Below are positions 41,013 to 52,791 of a stretch of 64,000 bases of DNA, piece by piece. How positions within the stretch are numbered: the stretch's first letter is position 1; every line of letters begins with the position of its first letter. A program made the position numbers and the translations under genes. The stretch lies in NCBI GenBank assembly GCA_014529385.2, contig CM043967.1, positions 86,353,278-86,417,277 of the forward strand. Direction: 5' to 3'. Below the pieces are notes generated by a model. The model had not been told where the DNA came from. It made no database searches and saw only the letters and a program-made list of their open reading frames with translations. The DNA is from Adiantum capillus-veneris. Lineage: Eukaryota > Streptophyta > Polypodiopsida > Polypodiales > Pteridaceae.

Positions 41013-44000
41013 CTACCCTACAGCTAACTGCTTGCGAAAATGCGCAAAGCTCCTTGAGGGAAGTCCTTTTGTAAGTAGATCAGCAGGATTTTCTGTGGTG
41101 TGAACTTTGACAAGATGAAGTTGCTTATCCTCGAGCATTTCCCTGATGAAATGATACTTCACATCCACATGCTTTGTCTTTGAGTGATAAACTGGATTGC
41201 GAGCCAATTGTATAGCACTTTGACTATCACAATATAACACAGGCATCTCTTCTTTGATTCCCAAATCTGTTACTAGTCGATTAAGCCAAATTGATTCTTT
41301 GCATGCCTCTGATGCTGCAACATATTCAGCCTCTGTAGTAGACTGAGTAACACAATCTTGTAATCTAGAACGCCATGATACTGCTCCACCAGCCAATGTA
41401 AAGACATACCCTGACGTAGACCTTCGGTTGTCTAAGTCACCTGCATAATCTGAGTCTGTAAAACCCTTTACACTTAGCTCCTGACTCCCATAGCATATAC
41501 GCATACTCTTTGTAGCTTTCAGGTATCTCAATATTCCTTTCACTGCCTCCCAATGTTTCTTGCCTGGGTTTGACATGTATCGACTTACTACTCCCACTGC
41601 AAATGCAATGTCTGGGCGAGTAGCAATCATTGCATACATCAAACTACCCACTGCAGACGCATATGGAATCTTATCCATTTCAGCCTGTTCTTCCTCAGAC
41701 ACAGGACAATCTTGTTTGCTAAGTTTCAAATATGGTGGCAATGGAACACTCAATGCCTTTCCCTTCTCCATATTGAAACGTTGCAAAACCTTGTCAATAT
41801 ACTCTGTTTGAGATAACCAAATCAAATTCTTTGATCTGTCTCTCTCAATGCGCATACCAAGTATATGACTTGCCTCACCCATGTCTTTCATGTCAAACGA
41901 TTTTGCCATCTTTGACTTCAAAGCTGAAATTTCTTCCAAGTGCTTGCCAGCAATCAACATGTCATCCACATACAAAATAAGGATCAGCCAACTGCCATCC
42001 TTAGCCTTCTTTGTATATAGACAATGATAGAACTCACTACGTGTGTAGCCTTGAGAAAGCATAAACTTGTGGAATTTATGGTACCATGCCCTCGGTGATT
42101 GTTTTAAGCCATAAAGACTCTTTAACAACTGGCATACCCAATCTTCCTTGCCTTTCTCAACAAACCCTTCTGGCTGCTGCATGTGAATTTCCACATCTAA
42201 ATCACCATGCAAGAACGCTATCTTGACATCCATTTGGTGCAACACCAAATCTAATATGGCAACCAATGCAAGAAAGCATCTCAATGTAGTCATCTTGACC
42301 ACCGGAGAGAAGACTTCATGAAAGTCAATGCCTTGTTCTTGCTTAAAGCCCTTGGCAACAAGCCTTGCTTTGTACTTTGGCTAACTATCATGAGCGGTGA
42401 TCTTATACCTGTAAACCCATTTACAGGGTAGAGCCTTTTTGCCCTGTGGTAATTTAACTAGCTTCCATGTATTGTTTTTATGCAGAGCTGTCATCTCTGA
42501 CTGCATGGCCAATTGCCAATTCCCGGAGTCCTTCAATTGCACTGCTTCCTTGTAACATGAAGGCTCATTGCAATTAGTTAACATGACATAGTTCATAGAT
42601 GGAACAAACCTATCAAGAGGTCGCGTGATACGTCCAGATCTACGCACAATAGGTGGCTCAGGCTCAGCCACAACCTGTGGTTCCACTCCATCCTGTCCTT
42701 GCTCCTCTTGAGCCCTGACATTTTGTCTTGCACGTGCAGGTCCATCTTCTTGGAAGACAACTCTTCTAATCTCCTCAACCCTCTCTGGTTTAGAATGATA
42801 TTTGGATTCATTAAAGTGAACATCATTGCTGCGGACAACCTTTCTGGATTCGGGATCCCAAAGTCTGTACCCCATCTCACCAGAATTACCATAGCCTAGA
42901 AAGATGCACTTTCTACTCTTTGGCTCAAGTTTGTTCCTAAATTCCTTTGGAACGTGAGTATATGCCTCACAGCTAAAGACTCTGAGATGCTTGTATGAGG
43001 GCATTTTGCATGACCATACCATCTCTGGCACTGAATCCTTCTGCAAAACCTTGCTAGGAGATCTATTTACAAGATGAACAGCTGTTGATACAGCTTCAGC
43101 CCAAAACCCATTTGGCAGCTGTGCATTAGACAACATACTTCTGACCTTCTCTTGTATGGTCCTATTCATCCTCTCAGCAACACCATTTTGAGGAGGATTG
43201 TAAGGAGCAGTAAGTTCACGTTTTATACCTTTTGACTCACAAAAGTCCTGAAAGGCCTTTGAAACATACTCTCCACCATTGTCAGTGCGTAAGCATTTAA
43301 GCTTCTTGCCACTCTGATTCTCCACAAGTGTCACAAACGTTTTGAAAACACTAAACGCTTCATCCTTGTGCTTGAGAAAGTAAATCCATACTTTCCTCGA
43401 GTAATCATCTATAAATGTCATAAAGTAAGAAGCTCCCCCTAGAGATAGGTTAGGCATAGGTCCACACAAATCACTATGAACAAGTGCCAACTATGTATCT
43501 CTTCTACTGCTTCTATGCTTATGTGGCTGCTGTGTTTGCTTACCATACAGACAATGTTCACAGAATTCAAAATCAATAAATGAAAATCCAGGCAAATAAC
43601 CAGAACGAGACAAGATTTCCATTCCCTTCTTGGACATATGTCCTAACCGGCTATGCCACAAAGAAACGTTCGGCTGCTCGGTTACATTGATTACATTTTT
43701 AGAGACATTTGATACATAAATCATGTAAAGTCCTCCAGACTTTACTCCATGTGCTACTGTCATAGAACCGTTGGATATCTTCCACATGTTCTGTCCAAAA
43801 GTGGTGACGTAGCCAGCATCATCAAGTAAACCTGTGCTGATCAAGCTCTTCGTAATTGCGGGAACATGTCTCACATTCTTCAGCATGAAAGAAGAGCCAT
43901 TCTGAAACTTCAATTGAACATCTCCAACACCTAAGATCTCACATGTCTTCCCATTGCCTAGCCGAACATGATCTTTAGTGGTCACATAAGAAGTAAACCA

Positions 44001-44993
44001 CTCCTTGTTTGGAGACACATGAAGTGATGCCCCTGAGTCTATAATCCAGTCACTCAGTGCATTTCCATCAGATGCTGTAAGAAGAGCTGAGTCCATTGTA
44101 TTCTTCAAGAAGTAGATGTCTCCTGACACTAGACTGTCATCCTCTGCAACAGTGTTTGTCACATTTATTTCTTGAATCTTCACTGAGGACTTGTTCTTCT
44201 CACCATGGTCTTCAGCTTTCTCTTTGCCTTTTTCTGCTTTCCATTCTCTACAGTCTCTTTTCATGTGACCCTTCTTGCCACAATGGTAGCATTCTATGTC
44301 ACTCTTGCCTTTAGCACTGCGGGACTTGCTACGAGACTGATTCCTCTTTCCACCTTTGTACTTTTCTTTGGTCCTTCCCTTGACAACTAAGGCTGTTCCT
44401 TTGCCTTTGTCCATTGTCTTTCTATTGGTTTCTTTAGTAAGAAGACTTCCTTCTACACCTGATATGTTTAAACCATCTGGAGGTGCAGAATTACTCAAAG
44501 CTGTGCGAAAAGTGTCCCAACTTTCCGGCAAGGTGATCAACACGAACATAGCTCTAACAGGTTCATCAAACTTGATACCTTGAGCTGACAACTGACTATA
44601 GATTGTGTTGAATTCATTCAGATGATTGGACATAGGTGTCCCTTCTTTCATCTTCAAGTCAACAAGCTTCTTAAGCCAGTATACCTGTGAGGCTGCACTC
44701 TGCTTCTCATAAAGATCACTCAGCTTTAACCATGCTTGATAAGCCGACATCTCGTCTGCTACATTGAAGTAAACGCTTTCTGCCAAAGTCAGCATAATGG
44801 TAGAAAGTGCCAATTCATCCATTTCGCTCCATTCATCTTCGTCCATATCTTCTGGTTTTATCCCCTTGAGCTTTATAGGTTTTATCTGCTTCTTTTGTAC
44901 CAACACGTGCCAAATCTGCTTCTTCCAGAATGGGAAATTGGTTCCATCCAGCTTCTTGATATTGTAAAGAGCAGTGTCCTGTGATCGAGCCAT
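41013..44993 (-). pseudogene. Copia A Gag-Pol, two in-frame stops
   Basis: A single minus-strand frame from ATG 44993 (MARSQDTALYNIKKLDG) to 41013, broken only by TAG at 43491-43493 and TAG at 42381-42383. Gag has the knuckle CYHCGKKGHMKRDC. Protease: IDSGASLHV. Integrase: HSRLGHMSKKG...CEHCLYGKQ, then VHSDLCGPM, RTDNGGEY and PPQNGVAERMNR. RT: YVDDMLIAG. RNase H: FTDSDYAGD, TTEAEYVA and YCDSQSAI. All catalytic positions I checked remain, so it decayed recently. Confidence 0.93.
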
Positions 44994-45420
44994 AGCTATG
45001 CTTCACAGTGGTTTACTTTCCTGGGAAAAATTTGGCAGAGTTTCCCCTGTAAACTGACCTCTGAACCAATATCAACCTGTCAAATGAACCAAGAAAGCTT
45101 CAGATTCTGCAGAAATTTTGGCAGAGTCTCCTTTGTAAAATGGCTCTGGTGTACTAAAAAAAGACCAAAAAAAAGCTCAAAAAACAGTGTCTCTCTGACA
45201 CTGTAAGCTGCGGGTAAACCTGTTCTGCACCTGTACTGTCTCTGACTGTCCTGTCACTGTCTTGTAAGCATAGACTGCGACAATGCCTCAACGGCAGTAA
45301 AGCAAAGATGCAATCCCAACTGTCTAACTCACAGTCAATACATCCTAGCTGCCTATCTAAGGGTGATCGAGGGATCGCTCCAAGACCTGTATCACCGAAA
45401 GGATCTCAACATTCGAGAAT

Positions 45421-47433
45421 ATTTCAAAGGCTAAGAGGAGTGGCAACTAAGGTTTTGAATTGCAACAAGCATACACTAAGTACGTACATAAATTTTGTTA
45501 ACCTGGTTGAGAATAACCAAGAGAGTAGAATGAACATTGATAGCTTTGGTGCTAATGATGATGCCCCCATGTTTGTGAATTATCTCGTAACTAGGTTGAA
45601 GCAAGCTATGGGCAACCTTGCTTAAAGATTCCTTCTCATGAGTCTATCCATAAGTATGTAGACATGTTTTGGGATTTACATCTCAAGGCTACTGTCTTTC
45701 AAAAGATAGACTTTGCTAGCAACAATGCTGTGCGGGATTACTTGAAGAGATGGCCGAATACGTCAACTCTCAATGGCTTGGTTCTATCACCAAAGTAATC
45801 CATCACACTATGGTTGCTTCACGCATCAATTTCCAACAAGGGGCTAGACGGAATGTCAAGCCCATGGAAAACGAGATAAAAATGATGCAAAGGGAAAAAT
45901 CAATGCTCAAAATTCTTCCCAAGGAACTTCCAACAACAATCAGTCCAAGGAGAACCTGGCTCTACTAACAACTTTATATCAACGGACTTGGCCACCAAGT
46001 TGGGCATTTAAGCTTTCAAGATGGGAGATATTGTAATGGCTGACATGGCTTTCAAGGGATAGCAAGCCTCCGTTACTCCCTTGATTGGGAAGTTGAGGCT
46101 TCATGTCCAAAGACTTTTTCATCTCTCCTCTCCAACATGAGGATGCTATCCTAGGGGCGCCATGGTTTGATCGCATGGCTCCCAATATGAAGTTCCCTGA
46201 AAGGAGAATCTACTTCACCTACAAGGGAAAGAACATGTATATAGATGCTAGTGAGCGTGGTTGCACTATTCCACTTGTAAATCCTCCTGATTTTGATAAA
46301 TCAATGAAGAGCTCAGTTTCTGTGTACATGATTTTTATCAAAGAATCTCTAAAAGATCCTAATGTTTCATCAAATGTAAATGGTAGGGATTAAGAAGAGT
46401 TAGACTTGTCTAATTTTCTAAAAGGATTCCAAGATGTGTTCATCGATGATATCCCTATGGACTTACCTCCAAAATGAAGGCATGATGACCATCACATTGA
46501 GTTCCTCACAGGAAGCTCACCACCTAACAAGCCTCCTTATCGAGTCTCACAAGCTCAACAAGAGGAGATCATGAGGCAAGTACAGGAATTGGTAGACTAA
46601 GGGATGGTGAGGCCTAGTTCCTATCCCTTTTGTTCTCCAATCCTTGTAGTGCAAAAAAAAGATGGTACATACTGTATGTGTGTGGACTATCGAGCACTAA
46701 ACCATATCACTATCAAAAACAGATTTCTCGTGCCTCGGGTAGAAGATCTGTTTGATAAGCTACAAGGCTCTACCTACTTCATTAGGATTGACCTTAAAAG
46801 TGGCTATCATCAAATAAGGATAGTGCATGAAGATATCCTAAAGACCGCGTTTCGTACAAGTTTGGTCTTTATGAATATCTAGTCATGCCTTTTGGCTTGA
46901 CTAATGTGCCAGCTATGTTCAATCGTCTAATGGAGAAAATTTTAAGACCTTACTGCAAATTCACTGGAGTGTTCTTTGATGATATCATTATCTACTCCAA
47001 GTCTTTGGAGGAACATAATCAACATCTCCAAGTGATTTTTCAAGCATTAAAGGAGAATAATCTTTTTCTCAACCAAAAGAAAAGAAAATTTTTCCTTCAA
47101 GAGATTCAATACCTAGGTCATATTATCTCTCAAGATGGTATCCATATGGATCCATCAAAGTTAGAGGTAATAAAAGCATGGCCTAATCCAAACAATCTAC
47201 ATGAGCTAAGAAGCTTTATTGATATGTGTGCATATTATAGACGCTTCATAGCAAAATTCTCTCAAATAGCAGGAGCACTACATGACTTAACTAAGAAGAA
47301 CGTTAAGTATGTATGGACTGTTAAGGAGAAAAATGCTTTTGATAAGCTCAAAGAAAATCTTACCTCTTAACCAATCCTCATGCTTGCAGGTCTCTCAAAG
47401 CCATTTGAGGTCCAATGTGATGCTTGCGGTCAT
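45421..47433 (+). pseudogene. G2 gag end, protease, RT and RNase H start
   Basis: Forward pieces. The gag tail is about 45421-45960. The protease C-terminal half is 46020-46390 (DAILGAPWFDRM). The RT is 46604-46882, then 46885-47370 after a frameshift: KKDGTYCMCVDYRALN, then MPFGLTNVPAMFNRLM, FFDDIIIYSKS as catalytic box, and GHIISQDGIHMDPSK. RNase H begins at 47380 (PFEVQCDA) and is cut at 47433 by copia B. The expected zinc knuckle of gag was not found. Confidence 0.88.
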
Positions 47434-47625
47434 TGTTGGGGTATAAAGCCCAATGTGGTCGCCCAGGTAAGTGGGCGGGCCGCCAGGTATGTACACATAT
47501 TCTTTTGTAAAAACCTAATAAGAACTCACTATGCTCTACACATTACAGTAGAGCGAGTTCACCATATCGTCGTGCTCTTCTTCTCGCACTCTCTCTCGCG
47601 TTGCACTTCCGGTCGTACTCCTTCA
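47434..47625 (+). repeat. 5' LTR of copia B
   Basis: 192 bp, TGTTGGGG...CTCCTTCA; the partner of 40732-40923 in opposite orientation. Confidence 0.95.
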
Positions 47626-48722
47626 ACTGGTATCAGAGCTCAGATCGAGGCTCGGGGCAGCACTGCAGGAGGCTAGAGTCACCAACTCAGATTGGAGTGA
47701 AATTCGACAGGCGAAGACACGGCCCTAAATCTCGTGGGAGAATCCGAAGGGCTCGGTGTTGTCAGAAATTCATTCTGAGGTCATCTCGGCCACCGTTCGG
47801 CTTCGACAAAGGTCTGCGCAAGCCATTTTTGACTACGTGGTCTCGACGGGTGCAGATCCGACTCTGCAAATTTGGGGTTTTCGGCCTACGACTACAGGTG
47901 CTGAGGATATCGACACTCCCAGAGTGTTGATTTGTGGCTGTCTACACAACGAAGGATGGCTCACAGTTCTTGGAGGCGTGTCACATACGACACGGGCGCA
48001 TCTACACACAGACTGTAGGCGACATCCACTAGTTCATCAGGTAGCTTGTGTTTGATGCTTGATATTCCAGATTTCATCCTGACATTGTAGGTACTTCCAC
48101 ATGGGATGTATTGTCAGAGATGATGTATGTCTGTTGAGGGTTTGCTGGCTGTGAGTCACGCAGCAAACAACCGCTGCACCGGCTACAACATACAGTGGGA
48201 AATTTGTGGATGTATGACTTTGTGGGAAGTCTATGTACTGTCAGATTTACTGCAGCCTTTGTTGAGGGTCGAGTGAGGTTTTATTGAGCTGGGGGATTCT
48301 CAAATGTTGAGATCCTTTCGGTGATACAGGTCTTGGAGCGATCCCTCGAGCACCCTTAGATAGGCAGCTAGGATGTATTGACTGTGAGTTAGACAGTTGG
48401 GATTGCATCTTTGCTTTACTGCCGTTGAGGCATTGTCATAGTCTATGCTTATAGGACAAGAACAGGACAGTCAGAGACAGTACAGGTGTAGGACAGGTTT
48501 ACCCGCAGCTTACAGTGTCAAAGAGACAGTGTTTTTTGAGCTGTTTTTTGGTCTTTTTTTAGTACACCAGAGCCATTTTACAAAGGAGACTCTGCCAAAA
48601 TTTCTGCAGAATCTAAAGCTTTCTTGGTTCATTTGACAGGTTGATATTGGTTCAGAGGTCAGTTTACAGGGGAAACTCTGCCGAATTTTTCCCAGAAAAG
48701 TAAACTACTGTGAAGCGTAGCT
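47626..48722 (+). other. Copia B leader
   Basis: About 1.1 kb of untranslated leader following the primer-binding site. No supported gene. From 48296 on it is inverted-repeated in copia A. Confidence 0.7.
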
Positions 48723-50122
48723 ATGGTTGGATCATAGGACACTGCTCTTTACAATATCAAGAAACTGGATGGAACCAATTTCCCATTGTGGAAGAAGCAG
48801 ATCTGGCACGTGTTGGTACAAAAGAAGCAGATAAAACCTATAAAGCTCAAGGGGATAAAACCAGAAGATATGGACGAAGATGAATGGAGCGAAATGGATG
48901 AATTGGCACTTTCTACCATTATGCTGACTTTGGCAGAAAGCGTTTACTTCAATGTAGCAGACGAGATGTCGGCTTATCAAGCATGGTTAAAGCTGAGTGA
49001 TCTTTATGAGAAGCAGAGTGCAGCCTCACAGGTATACTGGCTTAAGAAGCTTGTTGACTTGAAGATGAAAGAAGGGACACCTATGTCCAATCATCTGAAT
49101 GAAGTCAACACAATCTATAGTCAGTTGTCAGCTCAAGGTGTCAAGTTTGATGAACCTGTTAGAGCTATGTTCGTGTTGATCACCTTGCCGGAAAGTTGGG
49201 ACACTTTTCGCACAGCTTTGAGTAATTCTGCACCTCCAGATGGTTTGAACATAGCAGGTGTAGAAGGAAGTCTTCTTACTGAAGAAACCAATAGAAAGAC
49301 AATGGACAAAGGCAAAGGAACAGCCTTAGTTGTCAGGGGAAGGACCAAAGAAAAGTACAAAGGTGGAAAGAGGAATCAGTCTCGTAGCAAGTCCCGCAGT
49401 GCTAAAGGCAAGAGTGACATAGAATGCTACCATTGTGGCAAGAAGGGTCACATGAAAAGAGACTGCAGAGAATGGAAAGCAGAACAAGGCAAAGAGAAAG
49501 CTGAAGACCATGGTGAGAAGAACAAGTCCTCAGTGAAGATTCAAGAAATAAATGTGACAAACACTATTGTAGAGGATGACAGGCTAGTGTCAGGAGACAT
49601 CTACTTCTTGAAGAATACAATGGACTCAGCTCTTCTTACAGCATTTGATGGAAATGCACTGAGTGACTGGATTATAGACTCAGGGGCATCACTTCATGTG
49701 TCTCCAAACAAGGAGTCGTTTACTTCTTATGTGACCACTAAAGATCATGTTCGGCTAGGCAATGGGCAGACATATGAGATCTTAGGTGTTGGAGATGTTC
49801 AATTGAAGTTTCAGAATGGCTCTTCTTTCACGCTGAAGAATGTGAGACATGTTCCCGCAATTACAAAGAGCTTGATCAGCACAGGTTTACTTGATGATGC
49901 TGGCTACGTCACCACTTTTGGACAGAACATGTGGAAGATATCCAAGGGTTCTGTGACAGTAGCACATGGAGTAAAGTCCGGAGGACTTTACATGATTTAT
50001 GTATCAAATGTCTCTAAAAATGTAATCAATGTAACCGAGCAGCCGAACGTTTCTTTGTGGCATAGCCGGTTAGGACATATGTCCAAGAAGGGAATGGAAA
50101 TCTTGTCTCGTTCTGGTTATTT
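48723..50122 (+). pseudogene. Copia B Gag and protease, start codon region broken
   Basis: Matches copia A Gag almost throughout. The start reads M-V-G-S-stop: TAG 48735-48737 replaces the CAG still present in copia A. Beyond it the frame is open: knuckle CYHCGKKGHMKRDC, protease IDSGASLHV and integrase zinc start LWHSRLGHMSKKG. After 50122 the open frame runs on into chromovirus integrase, an accidental fusion. Confidence 0.9.
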
Positions 50123-50494
50123 TCCTACTCTTCAAGGAGTAGAGACGTATTTCTATTTGCCTACCATGAAAGTGGATATACAAGAGTATGTTTCAAAATG
50201 CGTAGTATTCCAAAAGAACAAGTATGATAGAGGGAAGAAACCTGGATTACTCCAGCCATTACCTATCCCAAATTCTCCATGGGAGAATATATCCATGGAT
50301 TTCATCTTTGGATTTCCAAGTCTATCCATGGAATTACGGGAATATGGACAATAGTCAACAGGTTTAGCAAGCAAGCACACTTTATTCTTGTCAAAAAGAC
50401 TATTAAGGCACACCAAATGGTAACTCTCTTCATATCTCAAATTTTCAAACACCATGGCTTACAAACATCCATTGTGTCAGATAGAGATCCTAGA
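50123..50494 (+). pseudogene. G2 integrase, first part
   Basis: Chromovirus integrase in two frames: YFYLPTMKVDIQEYVSK, then PWENISMDFIFGFP (first catalytic D), then TIVNRFSKQAHF and TSIVSDRDPR (second D). The second cysteine of the zinc motif is replaced (KCVVFQKNK). Interrupted at about 50494. Confidence 0.85.
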
Positions 50495-50671
50495 TGACCA
50501 TTAGTTTCTTGGGGGGTTTACCGTTCAGTAACCCCCTATATAACGTGCGTTCGTGGGGTATTAAAAAAACCCCTCCTTTAACGTGTATGAATTGTTAGGA
50601 AATAAGACGTAGCTAAATAGATAATTGAGTAGATTACTTAATGGAGAGAGACAGATTTACATACACAAGAT

Positions 50672-50738
<67 letters not shown>

Positions 50739-51553
50739 CATGATATACGTGGTTCACCCAATGTGGGCTACATCCACGGAAAAGCAGCCACTCAATGGCT
50801 TTAGTACTTCAAAACAAGAAGTATTTTACAAAGGGATTATACCCTTAATGGAGCTCCCGCCTTGCTTCACTCTCACCACCTCACACTCACCTTGTTGCAT
50901 CAACTTCACCTTTTAAATGTGTATAGAAATGGCCTCCTTTTATAGGCCAAAAGGGCTGCCCTCTCTCATGAGAGGCAGCCATGTGTAGCCGCCCTTGTGT
51001 AGATAAGTCCAGATCGGACCCTTCATTCCGCCCATGTGTGGCCGCCCTTAAGAAGACAAGTCCGCTTTTGAATTCGGCCACCAGCAACCAGCCATTGACT
51101 TCCGACCACCGGCCACCGGCCATTGACTACCAGCCACCGGCCAACTGACCGATTGTTTTCCGACCACTTTCCGGCCGCCGTCCGGCCATAATATTCCGGC
51201 GAAGGGAAAAAAAAGTATCGGGGGCGGGCCCCTAAAGTTGCCCTTGATTTTTGACCGTGAAAATTATGGTTTCCAGCGAGTGATTTTCCTTCACGCACGA
51301 TGGCTTCTCCTAATAATGGGGGCCTTACAAATGTGCACTTTTACCATAGAAGATTACAAGGTAAATCAGGCTCCATATTTAACATGAATAAATAAAATGA
51401 CCCCTTATTTTAGGAATTTTTTCCAAAATTGAATATAAAATCCCCTTATTTTAATGTATCTTTGTTAAATTGCCTAACTTTTTTGTATTTTAAAATCTCT
51501 CCCTTTGAACTCACATTATACATTAACGTGATTACATAGTGCACCTCCCAAGA
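50495..51553. mobile_element. Unclassified 1.06-kb insertion in G2 integrase
   Basis: It separates ..SDRDPR from SNFWKGLF, which are adjacent in a normal integrase. It holds a (GA)n tract (50669-50735), a possible LTR start TGTTAGGAAATAAG near 50591, a GC-rich 'ccaccggcca' repeat (51085-51180) and an AT-rich right end. I found no terminal inverted repeats or coding domain. Flanking CCTAG/CCAAG could be a decayed 5-bp duplication. Confidence 0.5.
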
Positions 51554-52435
51554 GTAATTTCTGGAAAGGTCTCTTTCAAAATCTAGGAACAAAGTTGAAG
51601 TTCTCTTCGGCCTATCACCCACAAACAGATGGCCAAAGTGAGATAGCCAATCTTATGATACTCGATCTACTCAAGACTTATGTTATTAAAGTAGATCAAC
51701 ACTCACAATGGAAAAAGTACTCACCTCTTGTAGAGTATGCCTACAATAATATTGTATATACTTCTATGGGAAAAGCACCTTTTGAGATCATTGAGGGAAG
51801 ACCTAAAAGTCCCTTGCTACTCAAATTACATGGGAAGATCTTCGCTGCTACCAATGAGTATAGTCGTGACCTACAAGAATCTTTTCAAAAGATTAAGGAG
51901 GCTATATCCATCTCTCAACAAAGGCAAAAAGTTGATGCTGACAAGCACAGAAGGGCCTTAATGTTCAAAGAAAATTATTGGGTCTTACTTAAGTTTCCTA
52001 AGGCTCGATTAAGGCAAACAATACGCAAAAATCCTACAGGCCATCAAAAGTATTATGCTAAGCTAGCAAAAAGATACTATGGTTCTTTCCAAATCTTGAA
52101 ACCTATCAATGAGATGGCTTACCAACTCAAGTTGCCCAACCATTGGCTCATACACAATGCTTTTCATGTGAGCCTACTCAAGCCCTACAAAGGAGAGCCA
52201 CCAAGTGAACCAATTATTGAAGACCCTCCTGAAGTTGAAGACCAAGAAGAGGTGTTACAACTCGAAACTATTCTTTGGCATGAGACAAGGTACTACGACA
52301 TGGTAAGATTATCCAACGGTATCTTATTAAGTTCAAAAATTATCCTTTTGAAGATGCTAGATGGATGCAAGGAATCCAGCTTAAGGATAGAATGAACCTT
52401 GTCAATGCTTACAATGCTATATTAGAGTAAGCAAA
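51554..52435 (+). pseudogene. G2 integrase C-terminus with chromodomain
   Basis: 51595-52395 is open: FSSAYHPQTDGQSEIAN with the catalytic E, the GPY/F-like region (RYYGSFQILKPINEMAYQ), then HNAFHVSLLKPY. From about 52255 a chromodomain begins (EVLQLETILWHETR). After a one-base shift near 52300 it continues as RYLIKFKNYPFEDARWM. Chromodomains direct integration toward particular chromatin. The frame shift and the upstream interruptions make this copy inactive. Confidence 0.88.
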
Positions 52436-52791
52436 TGTACAAATTTCTTTTAAATGACCCATGTTTTTGTCTTATAAGACTAGTTCTCTTTTTAATAGTG
52501 CACAAATTTAAATAGTATGCATGCTTAGAATCATGCTTGTGAGATGACGACATCTCTCAAACACCAAGTAGAATTTGTCACTCTACTTTGGGAGAATGAA
52601 ATGAACTCGAGAGCACACATGCTCACGGCAACTATGTCTCCCAAGCACCAAATGGATTAGTCATCCATCTTGGAAAGATGTCGTAGGGTAAAAAGGGATC
52701 CTCTACCCGCTAAATAAGATTGACTAATGACTAAGGTTTTATCTATTCTACATCATAGTCAAGGACGACTATGATTTCAAGAGAGAGATAA
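52436..52791 (+). other. G2 3' untranslated region with polypurine tract
   Basis: Non-coding. The purine tract AAGAGAGAGATAA at 52779-52791 directly precedes the 3' LTR. Confidence 0.7.

Larger units (their letters stand above)
40732..45420 (-). mobile_element. Copia A: 5'-truncated short-LTR copia element, reverse strand
   Basis: The minus-strand 3' LTR is 40732-40923 (192 bp, TGTTGGGG...CTCCTTCA), preceded by the polypurine tract AAGTGGGAGGT (40924-40934). Gag-pol runs 44993 down to 41013. Similarity to copia B continues to 45420 and stops there, so the 5' LTR and about 0.86 kb of leader are missing. The 1827 bp at 43594-45420 are an inverted repeat of 48296-50122. Confidence 0.93.
47434..50122 (+). 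mobile_element. Copia B: 3'-truncated copia element, forward strand
   Basis: Same family as copia A. It has a 5' LTR 47434-47625, a tRNA-iMet type primer site TGGTATCAGAGC at 47628-47639, a leader to about 48722, gag and protease, and the beginning of integrase. Similarity to copia A ends at 50122, where chromovirus integrase sequence resumes. The RT/RH part and 3' LTR are missing, and so is the host element's RNase H/integrase junction. Confidence 0.92.

Noticed and set aside
40732-47625. Copia A and B as the two ends of one element
   Set aside because: They are in opposite orientation, overlap by 1827 bp and have unrelated flanking bases, so they are two partial copies.
48786-50354. Single 522-residue gene
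   Set aside because: It is an accidental read-through from copia B Gag/protease into chromovirus integrase at 50122.
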